DNA from: GCA-2746795 sp964643965
Lineage (GTDB): Bacteria > Chloroflexota > Anaerolineae > Promineifilales > Promineifilaceae
DNA: 50,783 nt
Direction: 5' to 3'
Assembly: GCA_964643965.1 (NCBI GenBank)
Contig: CAZXVH010000025.1
Span: 1 to 50,783 of the forward strand
The notes beneath the pieces were generated by a model. The model was not told the origin of the DNA. It did not search any database and saw nothing but the letters and a program-made list of their open reading frames with translations. Within the stretch, counting starts at the first letter, position 1, and the number at the start of each line of letters is the position of its first letter. Both the position numbers and the translations under genes were made by a program. Positions 34,729-42,976 of this stretch are shown in pieces.

Positions 34729-36021
34729 TCAGCGGCCGCCATCCATGCCGCTTTCTGGCCCTTTTACCGGCCAGCCGCCGGCCGAAAAGAGTTCAATCCA
34801 CAGCGCTGCGGGCAGGCTGTCTTGAGGGTGTTGGCGGCTTTGGGCTTTGGCCCAGTCGCGCCAGGTGTGGCTGTGGCCGATGAGGCGCTGATTTTGTTTT
34901 TCGCCAGTGGGGGTGAGGATGAAGGCTTTGTTTTCAGCGACGGCAATTTCTAATTTGTTTAACCTGGTTTGGGCTAACGTCGTCAGCTGTTGGGCGAATG
35001 CCGTGTAGAGCGTTTCCAGGTCGGTTTGGGGAGTGGGTAGATCGTTTGTCCAGGTGGTGTTGACGGGCAGATGACGTTGATCTCGCAAATAGATGAGGAG
35101 GGTAACGGCCGTTTCCTGCACAAACTTCCGCCCTTCCTTCAATGAAATAGGATCGTGTTCATGGTTTGGCGTAATCGTCTGCGCATTGCCGCGCTGCTGC
35201 ACAATGGTACGCCACCGTGTTTTCAGGGCAGCGGCGGCGTTGACAAAACCCATTTCTCGAAGAACGGCCGTGTAGATGAAGGGGCGAATGGCGTCCACCG
35301 GATGTTCGCCATCCCCGGCCAGGAAATGCGCCTGATCGTTGTCTACCAGTAAATCTTGAAAGTCCAGGCCAATGACCGGGCCGGCCACCAGGCAGCCATA
35401 CACGTCTGCAAAAATCTCTTCCAACCAGCCAGCGCCCCAGGCGGGCATGGCCGGCAGCAAGCTGTGCAGGGCGGCGGCCAGCCCGTCGCTGTGGTGATAC
35501 AGGTAATGACCGATTTCATGGGGCACGGCCAGGTAATCCCGCGGCGCAGTCAGGCAGGTGAAGGGGACGCCTACCACGGCCATGGGGGCGTAAGGGATGA
35601 CGCGAATGTTTGAGGCTTTCAGGAAATAAGTGAGGGCGGCGGCCGGTTTGATTAACTGAGCGTCGATGCCCAGATTGAGGGCATTTTGTGCCAGGGCGTC
35701 GGCCGTTTTAAGCGCCTGCTGCATACTGGGAAAGCCGTCTTGCCGTTGATCCACTGCCTGCTTCACGGCCGTTATGTCATAGCTGACCTGATCCAATGTT
35801 GCCCGGTAAATATTGTCCGGGGGGAATTGAGGCGAGGGTTGTAAACGGCCGTTGTTGAAACCTTCCAGGAAAAATTGAAACTGATCTTCGCCGAATGCCT
35901 GGAGACAGGTCGTCAGGGCGGCAAAGGTGGGGTTTCCCAGGGTTTGGTAGGTCTGTTTCATTTCGGAAAGGGTGGTGGCTAACGCCTGCCAGCGAGTTTG
36001 CCATAAGGGTGTGGGCTGCAT
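34729..36021 (-). CDS. Putative HEIGH zinc metalloprotease, unassigned family
   Basis: A 430-residue protein with no signal peptide. It has a zinc-binding motif HEIGHYLYHH (His168, Glu169, His172) and, 29 residues on, WLEEIFADVYG (Glu201/202, Asp206), a pattern like gluzincins with a downstream Glu. The N-terminal half is helical; the C-terminal half has FVQETAVTLLIYLRDQ. I cannot place it in a named family. It is convergent with the SARP gene (49 bp apart) and divergent from the M23 lipoprotein. AAGGAGACC precedes the ATG. Function is unknown; peptidase activity is inferred only from the motif. Confidence 0.7.
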   Translation of the reverse strand: MQPTPLWQTRWQALATTLSEMKQTYQTLGNPTFAALTTCLQAFGEDQFQFFLEGFNNGRLQPSPQFPPDNIYRATLDQVSYDITAVKQAVDQRQDGFPSMQQALKTADALAQNALNLGIDAQLIKPAAALTYFLKASNIRVIPYAPMAVVGVPFTCLTAPRDYLAVPHEIGHYLYHHSDGLAAALHSLLPAMPAWGAGWLEEIFADVYGCLVAGPVIGLDFQDLLVDNDQAHFLAGDGEHPVDAIRPFIYTAVLREMGFVNAAAALKTRWRTIVQQRGNAQTITPNHEHDPISLKEGRKFVQETAVTLLIYLRDQRHLPVNTTWTNDLPTPQTDLETLYTAFAQQLTTLAQTRLNKLEIAVAENKAFILTPTGEKQNQRLIGHSHTWRDWAKAQSRQHPQDSLPAALWIELFSAGGWPVKGPESGMDGGR

Positions 36022-36229
36022 GGGGTCTCCTTCTCGTTGCCTTGTGGTTTAGGACAGGCGGCGAGTTTTTGCTATGAATAATGACTGCTAACTTGCGACA
36101 TGCGCTGTTGATATGTCTGCTTATCATAATGATTAAACAGCGAACGACCGTTAAGCATACATGAATTTATGATGAAATAAGAGGGAATCATCTGGATTGT
36201 CAATAAGATGACTATTGACTGTCGGGCCA

Positions 36230-36257
36230 TTGCTGAATCTGGCAACTGGTTTACAAT
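36230..36257 (+). promoter_or_regulatory. Promoter of the M23 lipoprotein and two-component genes, leaderless
   Basis: TTGCTG (36230-36235) and TACAAT (36252-36257) are 16 bp apart. TACAAT ends 6 bp before a GTG codon (36264) in frame with MKMWKEYK. This supports a leaderless GTG start over the ATG at 36270. Confidence 0.6.
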
Positions 36258-36263
36258 TCGCTC

Positions 36264-38003
36264 GTGAAGATGTGGAAAGAGTACAAGGTTTGGTGGCTGG
36301 TGGCCTGCGCCGGTTTATTGGTATGGGTTATGAGCGGCTGCGGCGCGGTTGTTTCTGATGTGGCTGAAGCGGGGGGCGAAACGCCGCCTGCTGAACGGGT
36401 GGAAACGGCCGTTCCTACCCCTCTTCCGACCGCTCTGCCGCCCATCCCCACAGCGCCAGCCCCGGCCACCCCCACCCGTTTACCGACGACCACGCCCGCG
36501 CCCCTGCCTACGCTGCCCTCGCCGCTCATCGTGAATCCAGTTGACGCCGATATGGAGCAAACGGCCGTTGCCCAAGGCGTTGCTCTCCATGTCGTAGACT
36601 CAACCAATAGTGGCGTCTGGCAATATCCGCAAGATACCTTTATCCAGCCCGTCTCCCTGGCGACCTGGCAAACCGACGCCTTTCTACTGGACGCCGGCCG
36701 GCTGCTGCGCCTCCATTTAGCCGAGCCGCAGGCCGCTGAAGTGCTGTTGCAGGCAGGCGATGTGGTGGAAGGGGTGACGGTGATTGAACCGCTGGCCCTG
36801 CACCCTGCGCCTGACGGCTTGCTGGTTTTAGACCGGGCCGGCGATGTCTACCGCTATGAGTGGGCGACTGCCGCCTGGCGGCTGGATCGTTATGACCGGC
36901 CGATCAGCGATACTTCCAGCCATTATTACACGGCGCTGTCTGGGGTGGGAAACGGCCGTTATCTCCTGGAAACCAGTTACAAATATGTGCTGCTCTATGA
37001 AGATGGCGTGCAGCAGTCGTTGTGGAATTTGCCGGAACTGCGCGGCGTGGATGTGGCGGCGGCCGGGGAAAGCGTCTACGTTTTGGGCCAGAGCATGGAC
37101 GATACCTCGGCTGTGCTGCTGCGTTATGAAAACACCAGCACGGTGGCCGCCTTCCAACCGGATGTGGCGCTGGATCAGGCGCGGGATGTGGTGGCGGGGG
37201 AAACGGCCGTTTACGTGCTGGATCAAAACGGCAAACGGCTCCTCGCCTTTTCGCCGGAGAGTGGCAAGCTGCAAGCCCTCTACCAACTGCCGGCCCAAGA
37301 CGCCATCAGCGCCATCGCCCTACTGCCCGGCAGCGAAACCTTGCTGCTGGCCGGGCGCAACCGGCTCTTTTTCCTGGAGCAGCCAGAGCGCAGCGCCAAC
37401 CTGCCCGGCGTTCCTCTCCTCACAGACCCGCAACCGCACGATCCGCAGCTGCTGGCAGCTATTACCGGCTTTGCCCCGCCCATCGGCTGGGACCTGACCT
37501 CCCGCGATTTGCAAATGCCCGGCGCGCCCCGCCATTATCGCCTCGGCGTCCATGAAGGCGCTGATTTTTACTGGGCGCGTGACGCCCAGGTCCTTGCGGC
37601 GGCGGATGGCGTCGTCATCCGGGCGCTGCATGATTATGTGCCTCCTTTCCCGGCCGCTTTTTATGAGATGCGCGTCAATGCCCATGAACTGGGTTATACC
37701 TCAGAGGAAGCGCTCGATTTTTACCGGGGGCGGCAGGTGTGGCTCCAGCATGAAAACGGCCTGGTTTCGCGCTATGTGCATTTGGGGGGCATTGATTGGT
37801 CGGTGGTGGAAGGCGAAACGGTGACGCAGGGTCAGATCATTGGCACAGTAGGTAATTCTGGTTCACCCGCTTCCTTAGATGACCCCGACAGCGACGCCCA
37901 CCTGCATTTTGAACTGTGGCTGGGGGATCATTACCTGGGCCAGTTTATGCGCCCCGTGCAAACGCGGGATTGGTTTAACACGATCCTGCATCAGCGGCCG
38001 TAA
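36264..38003 (+). CDS. Lipoprotein with beta-propeller-like region and M23 peptidase domain
   Basis: A 579-residue secreted protein. Signal sequence with lipobox VMSGC (Cys near 29), a Pro/Thr-rich linker (to about 90), a propeller-like middle (about 95-380; repeated LLLAG, VYVLGQS, VYVLDQN strands) and a C-terminal LytM/M23 domain (about 420-570). Zinc ligands are in place: His430 and Asp434 (HEGADFY), His546 and His548 (HLHFEL). M23 enzymes cut peptidoglycan cross-bridges. The domain has an extra insertion (about 465-500). The histidine kinase gene begins 24 bp downstream, suggesting an operon for cell-envelope sensing. Confidence 0.85.
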   Translation: MKMWKEYKVWWLVACAGLLVWVMSGCGAVVSDVAEAGGETPPAERVETAVPTPLPTALPPIPTAPAPATPTRLPTTTPAPLPTLPSPLIVNPVDADMEQTAVAQGVALHVVDSTNSGVWQYPQDTFIQPVSLATWQTDAFLLDAGRLLRLHLAEPQAAEVLLQAGDVVEGVTVIEPLALHPAPDGLLVLDRAGDVYRYEWATAAWRLDRYDRPISDTSSHYYTALSGVGNGRYLLETSYKYVLLYEDGVQQSLWNLPELRGVDVAAAGESVYVLGQSMDDTSAVLLRYENTSTVAAFQPDVALDQARDVVAGETAVYVLDQNGKRLLAFSPESGKLQALYQLPAQDAISAIALLPGSETLLLAGRNRLFFLEQPERSANLPGVPLLTDPQPHDPQLLAAITGFAPPIGWDLTSRDLQMPGAPRHYRLGVHEGADFYWARDAQVLAAADGVVIRALHDYVPPFPAAFYEMRVNAHELGYTSEEALDFYRGRQVWLQHENGLVSRYVHLGGIDWSVVEGETVTQGQIIGTVGNSGSPASLDDPDSDAHLHFELWLGDHYLGQFMRPVQTRDWFNTILHQRP

Positions 38004-38027
38004 CCGTAAACCATAGGATGGATTCTC

Positions 38028-39269
38028 ATGATTGACGCCATACGCGCTTCATTATCAGACATAGAAAAACAGGGCACGTGGTCGATGATCGCTGTGGTGG
38101 TTATTGGCTACCTGGTCACTTTTTTAGGAGTCTTTTCTATTGATAGCTTTTCGGCCACGCCCATGGAAAGCATCCTCTCCATTTTGTTGGGCGTTGTCTA
38201 CCTGGTACTGGGTTTTTACGACCGTGCCTTTTTGGCCCGTTTTCCTTCAAGGTGGGGGAAGACGGCGTTTTTTGTCATTGAGATTGGTTTGGTTTATCTT
38301 GTTCATTGGCTCATTGGCCCTGGCGGTATCTGGCTAGTTTCTTTGCCGTTGGTCGTCTTGGCGGTGGAGCATCTTTCTGGCGGTTGGCGCTGGCTGGTGT
38401 ATGGGGCGGTTTTAGGCGGCATGATACTGCCCTTGGGCGTTCGTTATGGCATGTGGGAGGTTGGTTTTTATTTTGCCTTGAGTTTTAGCCCGGCTGTTTT
38501 CTTTGTGGTGGTGTTTACTAAACTGGGCAAAAATGAACGGGAAGCTCGTCAACGAGCGGAGGAACTAACGGCCAAGTTAGAGCTGGCAAATCGCCAACTG
38601 GCTGCGTATGCCATTCAGGCGGAAGAATTGGCCACGACTCAGGAGCGAAACCGCCTGGCGCGGGAAATCCACGATAATCTGGGCCATTATTTAACGGTGA
38701 TCAATGTACAAATTAGAGCGGCCAGGGTCTTGTTAGATCAAGATTCGCAGAAAACAATCGCTGCCCTGGACAAGGCGCAGCGGCTAACGCAAGAGGGGTT
38801 AAAGGCGGTGAGGCAGTCGGTGGGGGCGTTGCGGGAATCGCCGTTGGATCAACGGCCGTTACCCGAAGCCATCGCCCTTATCACAGAAACCAGCAGCCAG
38901 GCCGGTATCGTCACTGAAATGGTGGTAAGCGGCGAGCCACAGCCCTTGTCTAACCAGGTCGCCATGACGCTGTATCGCGTGGCTCAGGAAGGCTTGACCA
39001 ATGTGCGTAAACACGCCCGCGCCTCGCGGGTAGACCTTTGTCTGGATTACAGTCAGGCTGGGACGATTAGTTTGACAATTGCCGATAATGGGGTGGGAAC
39101 GGCCGTTATCGGGGATGGCTTTGGTTTATTAGGCATACGCGAACGGGTTCACCTGCTTGGCGGCCACTGCCAGATCAATACAGCGCCGGGGGCCGGTTTC
39201 ACATTAACGGCCGTCTTGCCCTTACAAACAGATGAAATAAGTGATGAAGCTTTGGGAGGGATAGCATGA
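38028..39269 (+). CDS. NarL-type membrane sensor histidine kinase
   Basis: A 413-residue kinase. About five or six N-terminal membrane segments (about 18-165) form the sensor with no large external domain, followed by a coiled coil (NEREARQRAEELTAKLELAN). HisKA_3 has phospho-acceptor His215 (RLAREIHDNLGHYL). HATPase is at about 305-400 (NVRKHARAS, DNGVGT, GFGLLGIRERV). The ATG of the response regulator overlaps its stop (ATGA), so the pair is translationally coupled. It resembles the DesK/LiaS group, which respond to membrane or wall stress. Confidence 0.93.
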   Translation: MIDAIRASLSDIEKQGTWSMIAVVVIGYLVTFLGVFSIDSFSATPMESILSILLGVVYLVLGFYDRAFLARFPSRWGKTAFFVIEIGLVYLVHWLIGPGGIWLVSLPLVVLAVEHLSGGWRWLVYGAVLGGMILPLGVRYGMWEVGFYFALSFSPAVFFVVVFTKLGKNEREARQRAEELTAKLELANRQLAAYAIQAEELATTQERNRLAREIHDNLGHYLTVINVQIRAARVLLDQDSQKTIAALDKAQRLTQEGLKAVRQSVGALRESPLDQRPLPEAIALITETSSQAGIVTEMVVSGEPQPLSNQVAMTLYRVAQEGLTNVRKHARASRVDLCLDYSQAGTISLTIADNGVGTAVIGDGFGLLGIRERVHLLGGHCQINTAPGAGFTLTAVLPLQTDEISDEALGGIA

Positions 39270-39919
39270 GTCGTATCCGCTTAATGTTGGTTGATGATCA
39301 GGCGCTTTTTCGGGAAGGATTAGCAACGTTGTTGTCCGTTTATGATGATCTGGAAGTAGTGGGTGAGGCCAATGATGGTCAAGAGGCGGTGGCCTTGGCG
39401 CCTGCTCTGCGCCCGGATGTGATTTTGATGGATTTGCGTATGCCGGTGTTGGACGGGGTGGCGGCTACCCAACAGTTGCAGCACAGCCTGCCCTCGGCCA
39501 AAATTATTGTGCTGACCACCTTTGATGATGACGAGCATGTGTTTGACGGGCTGCGGGCCGGGGCGGTGGGGTATTTGCTCAAAGATGTCTCTTCGGCCAA
39601 ACTGGTTGAGGCCATTCGGGCGGCGGCGCAGGGCCAAAGTTTCTTGCAGCCTTCGGTGACGGCCAAAGTGGTGGCCGAGTTTAACCGGTTGTCCGCCGCA
39701 ACGGCCCCGCCGGCTCAGCCTTTGGTGGAGCCACTGTCTGAGCGGGAGTTGGAAATTTTGGGACTTATTGCGGCCGGGGCCAGTAATAAGGAAATTGCCA
39801 ACGACCTTTTCATCACGGAAGGCACGGTTAAGAATCACGTCACCAACATCTTGGGCAAATTGGAGGTGCGTGACCGCACCCAGGCGGCGCTCAAGGCCAA
39901 AGAGATGGCGCTTATTTAG
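39266..39919 (+). CDS. NarL/LuxR-type response regulator
   Basis: A 217-residue regulator. The receiver domain (1-120) has acidic residues at VDDQ, the phospho-acceptor in VILMDLRMP (about Asp54) and the Lys in YLLKDVS. The LuxR HTH at about 150-212 reads LSERELEILGLIAAGASNKE, then FITEGTVKNHVTNILGKL. It is the partner of the kinase encoded immediately upstream. A strong hairpin follows its stop. Confidence 0.95.
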   Translation: MSRIRLMLVDDQALFREGLATLLSVYDDLEVVGEANDGQEAVALAPALRPDVILMDLRMPVLDGVAATQQLQHSLPSAKIIVLTTFDDDEHVFDGLRAGAVGYLLKDVSSAKLVEAIRAAAQGQSFLQPSVTAKVVAEFNRLSAATAPPAQPLVEPLSERELEILGLIAAGASNKEIANDLFITEGTVKNHVTNILGKLEVRDRTQAALKAKEMALI

Positions 39920-39989
39920 TAATTTACCAACCAGATTCTTGTACAGAAGAGAAGAAAATCTGCGGATAATTCCTTTCTGGTTTATCCAG

Positions 39990-40030
39990 GTTGGGATTGG
40001 TTCAATCTGCAAGATTGAACCAATCCCAAC
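39990..40030. terminator. Perfect 19-bp hairpin between convergent genes
   Basis: GTTGGGATTGGTTCAATCT (39990-40008) and its exact inverse (40012-40030) have a 3-base loop. It lies between the response regulator (stop 39919) and the lipoprotein gene on the other strand (stop 40034). It lacks a U tract, so termination may depend on other factors, or it may be a REP-type mRNA-stabilising element. Confidence 0.7.
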
Positions 40031-40033
40031 ACA

Positions 40034-42610
40034 TTATCTCGGTTGGGGTAGCGGGCTGTAGAGGATGGTCCCGCTGCCTGGGCCGCTGCCTGTGAGCGTA
40101 AGCTGATTGTTGGCGATACTGTAACTCTGCGCATGGCTGAGCATTTCGCGGAAAGCAGCCGCTTCTTCGTTGATCTGCTCCTCGCACATGATACCAGTCG
40201 AGATGCCCAGGGTAATGCTGATATTGCTGCCGCTGGCCACGTACGTGCCGCCGTAATTATTGCAGCCATCGTTGCCTGAAATCCGGCCGTCATTATCAAA
40301 GACAGAGGTGATATTGCCGGCTGGTACCGCGCCATTCAGGCTGGTGACGCCCCAATTAAAATCAACCAATGGATTGGCGGTGGGAGTGGGAGGCGTAGCG
40401 GCCGATACATCCACGCGCCGTTCGTTAGAAACGGTTTGGTTGTTGCCACTGGCTTCCAGACGGTAGGTGTAAGCGCCGGCAGCATTCAAGCAGTCCGGGA
40501 TAGTGCCATTGTGAGGCGCATTATCCATAATGACGCTGCCATTTCTCAATAAGCGGATGTACGTTGTGCCGCCGCCTGTGCCCCAATTGATACTCACGCA
40601 GCCGCCCGCCTGAATTTGCTGCGGATTGACGTTGAAAGAAGTGATGACGGGCGGCGCCGGCGTGGCCGTAGGAATAATAACTGGCGTGGGCGTGGGCGGT
40701 ACTGCGGTTGGTTGAAGGGTAGGCACAACCACAGTCACGTCTCGCTGCCGGCGGCTCGTGCCACCAGAACCGGTCGCTTCAATTACGTACCCTCGACGCC
40801 CTTCACCGGGCGGGCAATCTTGCATGGACCCGGTTACAGGGGCGCCATCCCACAGCGGCGTACCATCACGGCTGATGACCACTCTGCCCACATTGCCTGA
40901 GACTTCCCAGCGTAGGGTGACGCATTGTCCCACTGAGATTTGAGCAGGTTCTACCGTGAACCGGTCAATATTGGGGGCGGTGACGCTGGGCGTCACAAAA
41001 ATCGTGATCTGGCGCACCTCAAATGTGCCGTCCGGCTTGAGTACCCGTAGTTCATAGGTGGTTGTTTCCGACGGACATTGGGTGCTGGTTCCCTGCCCGG
41101 TCACGCCATAGTTGCGCCAATCTTCCCCTTGCGGATAGAAGAAGACGGCCTGGATATTGTTCACATTCCACGAGAAGGTAACACATTGACCTTGTTGGAT
41201 CTGGGTGGTGTTCACAGTGAAGTTGATATTGGGAGAAGGGGTCTGGGTGGCAGCGGGCGTAGGAGTCGGCGCGCCGACAACTTCAATGCCAACCCAGACG
41301 GATTCGCCGAAGAGGAGGCCGCTGGGGGCGCGCATCGTCCAGAACGCCTGATATACGCCCGGTACAACCGGCGCTACCAAATCTACAAACATGTCATAAG
41401 TTTGGCCGGGGGCTACCGTGCCCTTGACGGGCGTGGGTAGACCACCCATGCGCGCCAGGTTGTTGTTGCCCCGCGTAAAAACAAAGTTGTAACCGCTGTC
41501 CCAGGTGCAGGTACCGGAGTTTTTGATGCGCCACCCCTTGCTGAATGCTTGCCCGGGTAAGAATTTGGGTGGGGCAGACATATTCTCATCATTGTAATTC
41601 AGGTCTTGCACATAAGTCAGGTGATCGATACAGGTAGTAGGCGGTGGGGCTGGGGTGGGGGTGGGTTCTTTCGGATCGGTTGGTGGAATGGGAATGATCT
41701 CTTCCGGCTCAAGGTCCAAGTATTCTTTGGCGAGATCCGTCAAGACGCCTTCGTTTTGCATATCGATTAAGGTTTCGTTGATTGCTTTTTGCAGGAGTGG
41801 CGAATTTTGCTGCATAGCAATGGCATAACGCTGCCGGTTTAAGCCGCTGCCGATAATTTGGATATCAGCAAATGTCGCCACCGCTTTTTCGGCGGGCAGC
41901 AGGTCTAGCACGGCCAGCTCAATGCGCCCTTCGCGTAAATCGCGCAACACATCAGGGGCTTCGAGATAGACGAGCAGGTTTTCTTCTGGCATCAACCCGG
42001 TTTCGACAAGATCGGTGCGAATCCAATCTTCAAAGATGCTGCCTCGCTGTACGCCCACGCGGTAATCGGCGAGGTCTTCAACGGCGGGCAGTTCGTCTAT
42101 GCCGGAGTTGATTTGAGATAGAAAGGCGTCTTCGCTGATGTAGTAGACGTTGGAAAAATCGATTATGGCGTCTCGTTCAGGAGAAACGGAAATGGCAGAA
42201 ATTGCCACATCGATGGCGTCCAGGTAGAGGGCGTTGCCTAAGCCATCAAAAGCGATGTCTTTGATAGTTATCTCTAAGCCGAGGCGCTGCGCCAATTCTT
42301 GAATCAGGGCAACATCGTAACCGGTGGGTTCAAAGTCTTCGGTGTAGGATTCAAAGGGAGGGTAATCTAAGGACATGCCCACCAGGATAGAGCCGGTTGA
42401 TTGGATTCTGGCCCAGGCGGGGTCTTCGGTTTCGTTGGCGTCGCTGGTATCTTCGGTGGGTGCGGGGAGGGCGGTGTTGGTGGGAGGGACGACGGCGGTG
42501 GGGACTGTTGTCGGGGTGGGGTCTGAGCCACCGCAGGCTGCTAAGAGGGCAACGGCCGTTATCAGCAAACTCACAATTAGCCAGGTAAAATGTTTATTTA
42601 TTCTGTGCAT
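40034..42610 (-). CDS. Fusion lipoprotein: solute-binding, NBR1-like, three Ig-like and META domains
   Basis: An 858-residue surface lipoprotein started at MHRINKHFTW (GGAGGAG upstream); the 48-codon-longer frame has no ribosome-binding site. The signal sequence ends in LLAAC. Next is an amino-acid-type solute-binding domain (SBP_bac_3, about 60-300; ILVGMSLDYPPFESY, AISAISVSPER), then an NBR1/FW-like Ig domain (about 330-450; KGWRIKNSGTCTWDSG), three repeats starting (I)xxFxVxxxQIxxGxCVxxxW (about 470-730) and a C-terminal META domain (about 745-858; GNDGCNNYGG). SBP domains normally work with an ABC importer or sense ligands; no permease is near. This order of domains is unfamiliar to me. 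Confidence 0.88.
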   Translation of the reverse strand: MHRINKHFTWLIVSLLITAVALLAACGGSDPTPTTVPTAVVPPTNTALPAPTEDTSDANETEDPAWARIQSTGSILVGMSLDYPPFESYTEDFEPTGYDVALIQELAQRLGLEITIKDIAFDGLGNALYLDAIDVAISAISVSPERDAIIDFSNVYYISEDAFLSQINSGIDELPAVEDLADYRVGVQRGSIFEDWIRTDLVETGLMPEENLLVYLEAPDVLRDLREGRIELAVLDLLPAEKAVATFADIQIIGSGLNRQRYAIAMQQNSPLLQKAINETLIDMQNEGVLTDLAKEYLDLEPEEIIPIPPTDPKEPTPTPAPPPTTCIDHLTYVQDLNYNDENMSAPPKFLPGQAFSKGWRIKNSGTCTWDSGYNFVFTRGNNNLARMGGLPTPVKGTVAPGQTYDMFVDLVAPVVPGVYQAFWTMRAPSGLLFGESVWVGIEVVGAPTPTPAATQTPSPNINFTVNTTQIQQGQCVTFSWNVNNIQAVFFYPQGEDWRNYGVTGQGTSTQCPSETTTYELRVLKPDGTFEVRQITIFVTPSVTAPNIDRFTVEPAQISVGQCVTLRWEVSGNVGRVVISRDGTPLWDGAPVTGSMQDCPPGEGRRGYVIEATGSGGTSRRQRDVTVVVPTLQPTAVPPTPTPVIIPTATPAPPVITSFNVNPQQIQAGGCVSINWGTGGGTTYIRLLRNGSVIMDNAPHNGTIPDCLNAAGAYTYRLEASGNNQTVSNERRVDVSAATPPTPTANPLVDFNWGVTSLNGAVPAGNITSVFDNDGRISGNDGCNNYGGTYVASGSNISITLGISTGIMCEEQINEEAAAFREMLSHAQSYSIANNQLTLTGSGPGSGTILYSPLPQPR

Positions 42611-42769
42611 TTTCTCCTCCGGTAGGATTGAGATCCAAAATGATAAAGTTTGACTTTGGTGGATCCGAATCAACGAAAAAAGCGTTGGCGAATCATACCA
42701 TTCTTGCTTTCGTTGGCAAATTTCAGGGGAACGGCCGTTTTGCCCAAGCCACATACGCCATATCCAGTT

Positions 42770-42797
42770 TTGCCTGTGGTAAAATCTTTACTACAAT
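42770..42797 (+). promoter_or_regulatory. Candidate promoter for the META lipoprotein gene
   Basis: TTGCCT (42770-42775) and TACAAT (42792-42797) are 16 bp apart, about 180 bp before the ATG at 42977. The spacer 42611-42976 between the divergent lipoprotein genes holds no gene that I can support; it also has two ACGGCCGT copies (near 42731 and 42884). Confidence 0.45.
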
Positions 42798-42976
42798 CTA
42801 TGCTTGCTTTCAGTTGGCGAGTTTGTCTTTGTAAACACATTTTGTTTTACATGAATGATAAATGAGACCAGGAACCGGGATGAAACGGCCGTCGTCGTAA
42901 GGTGCGCTGATATAAACAACAGGAACCATGAATCAAAATTTTTACTATGCCCGGTTCCCAATTAAATGGAGAAGAA

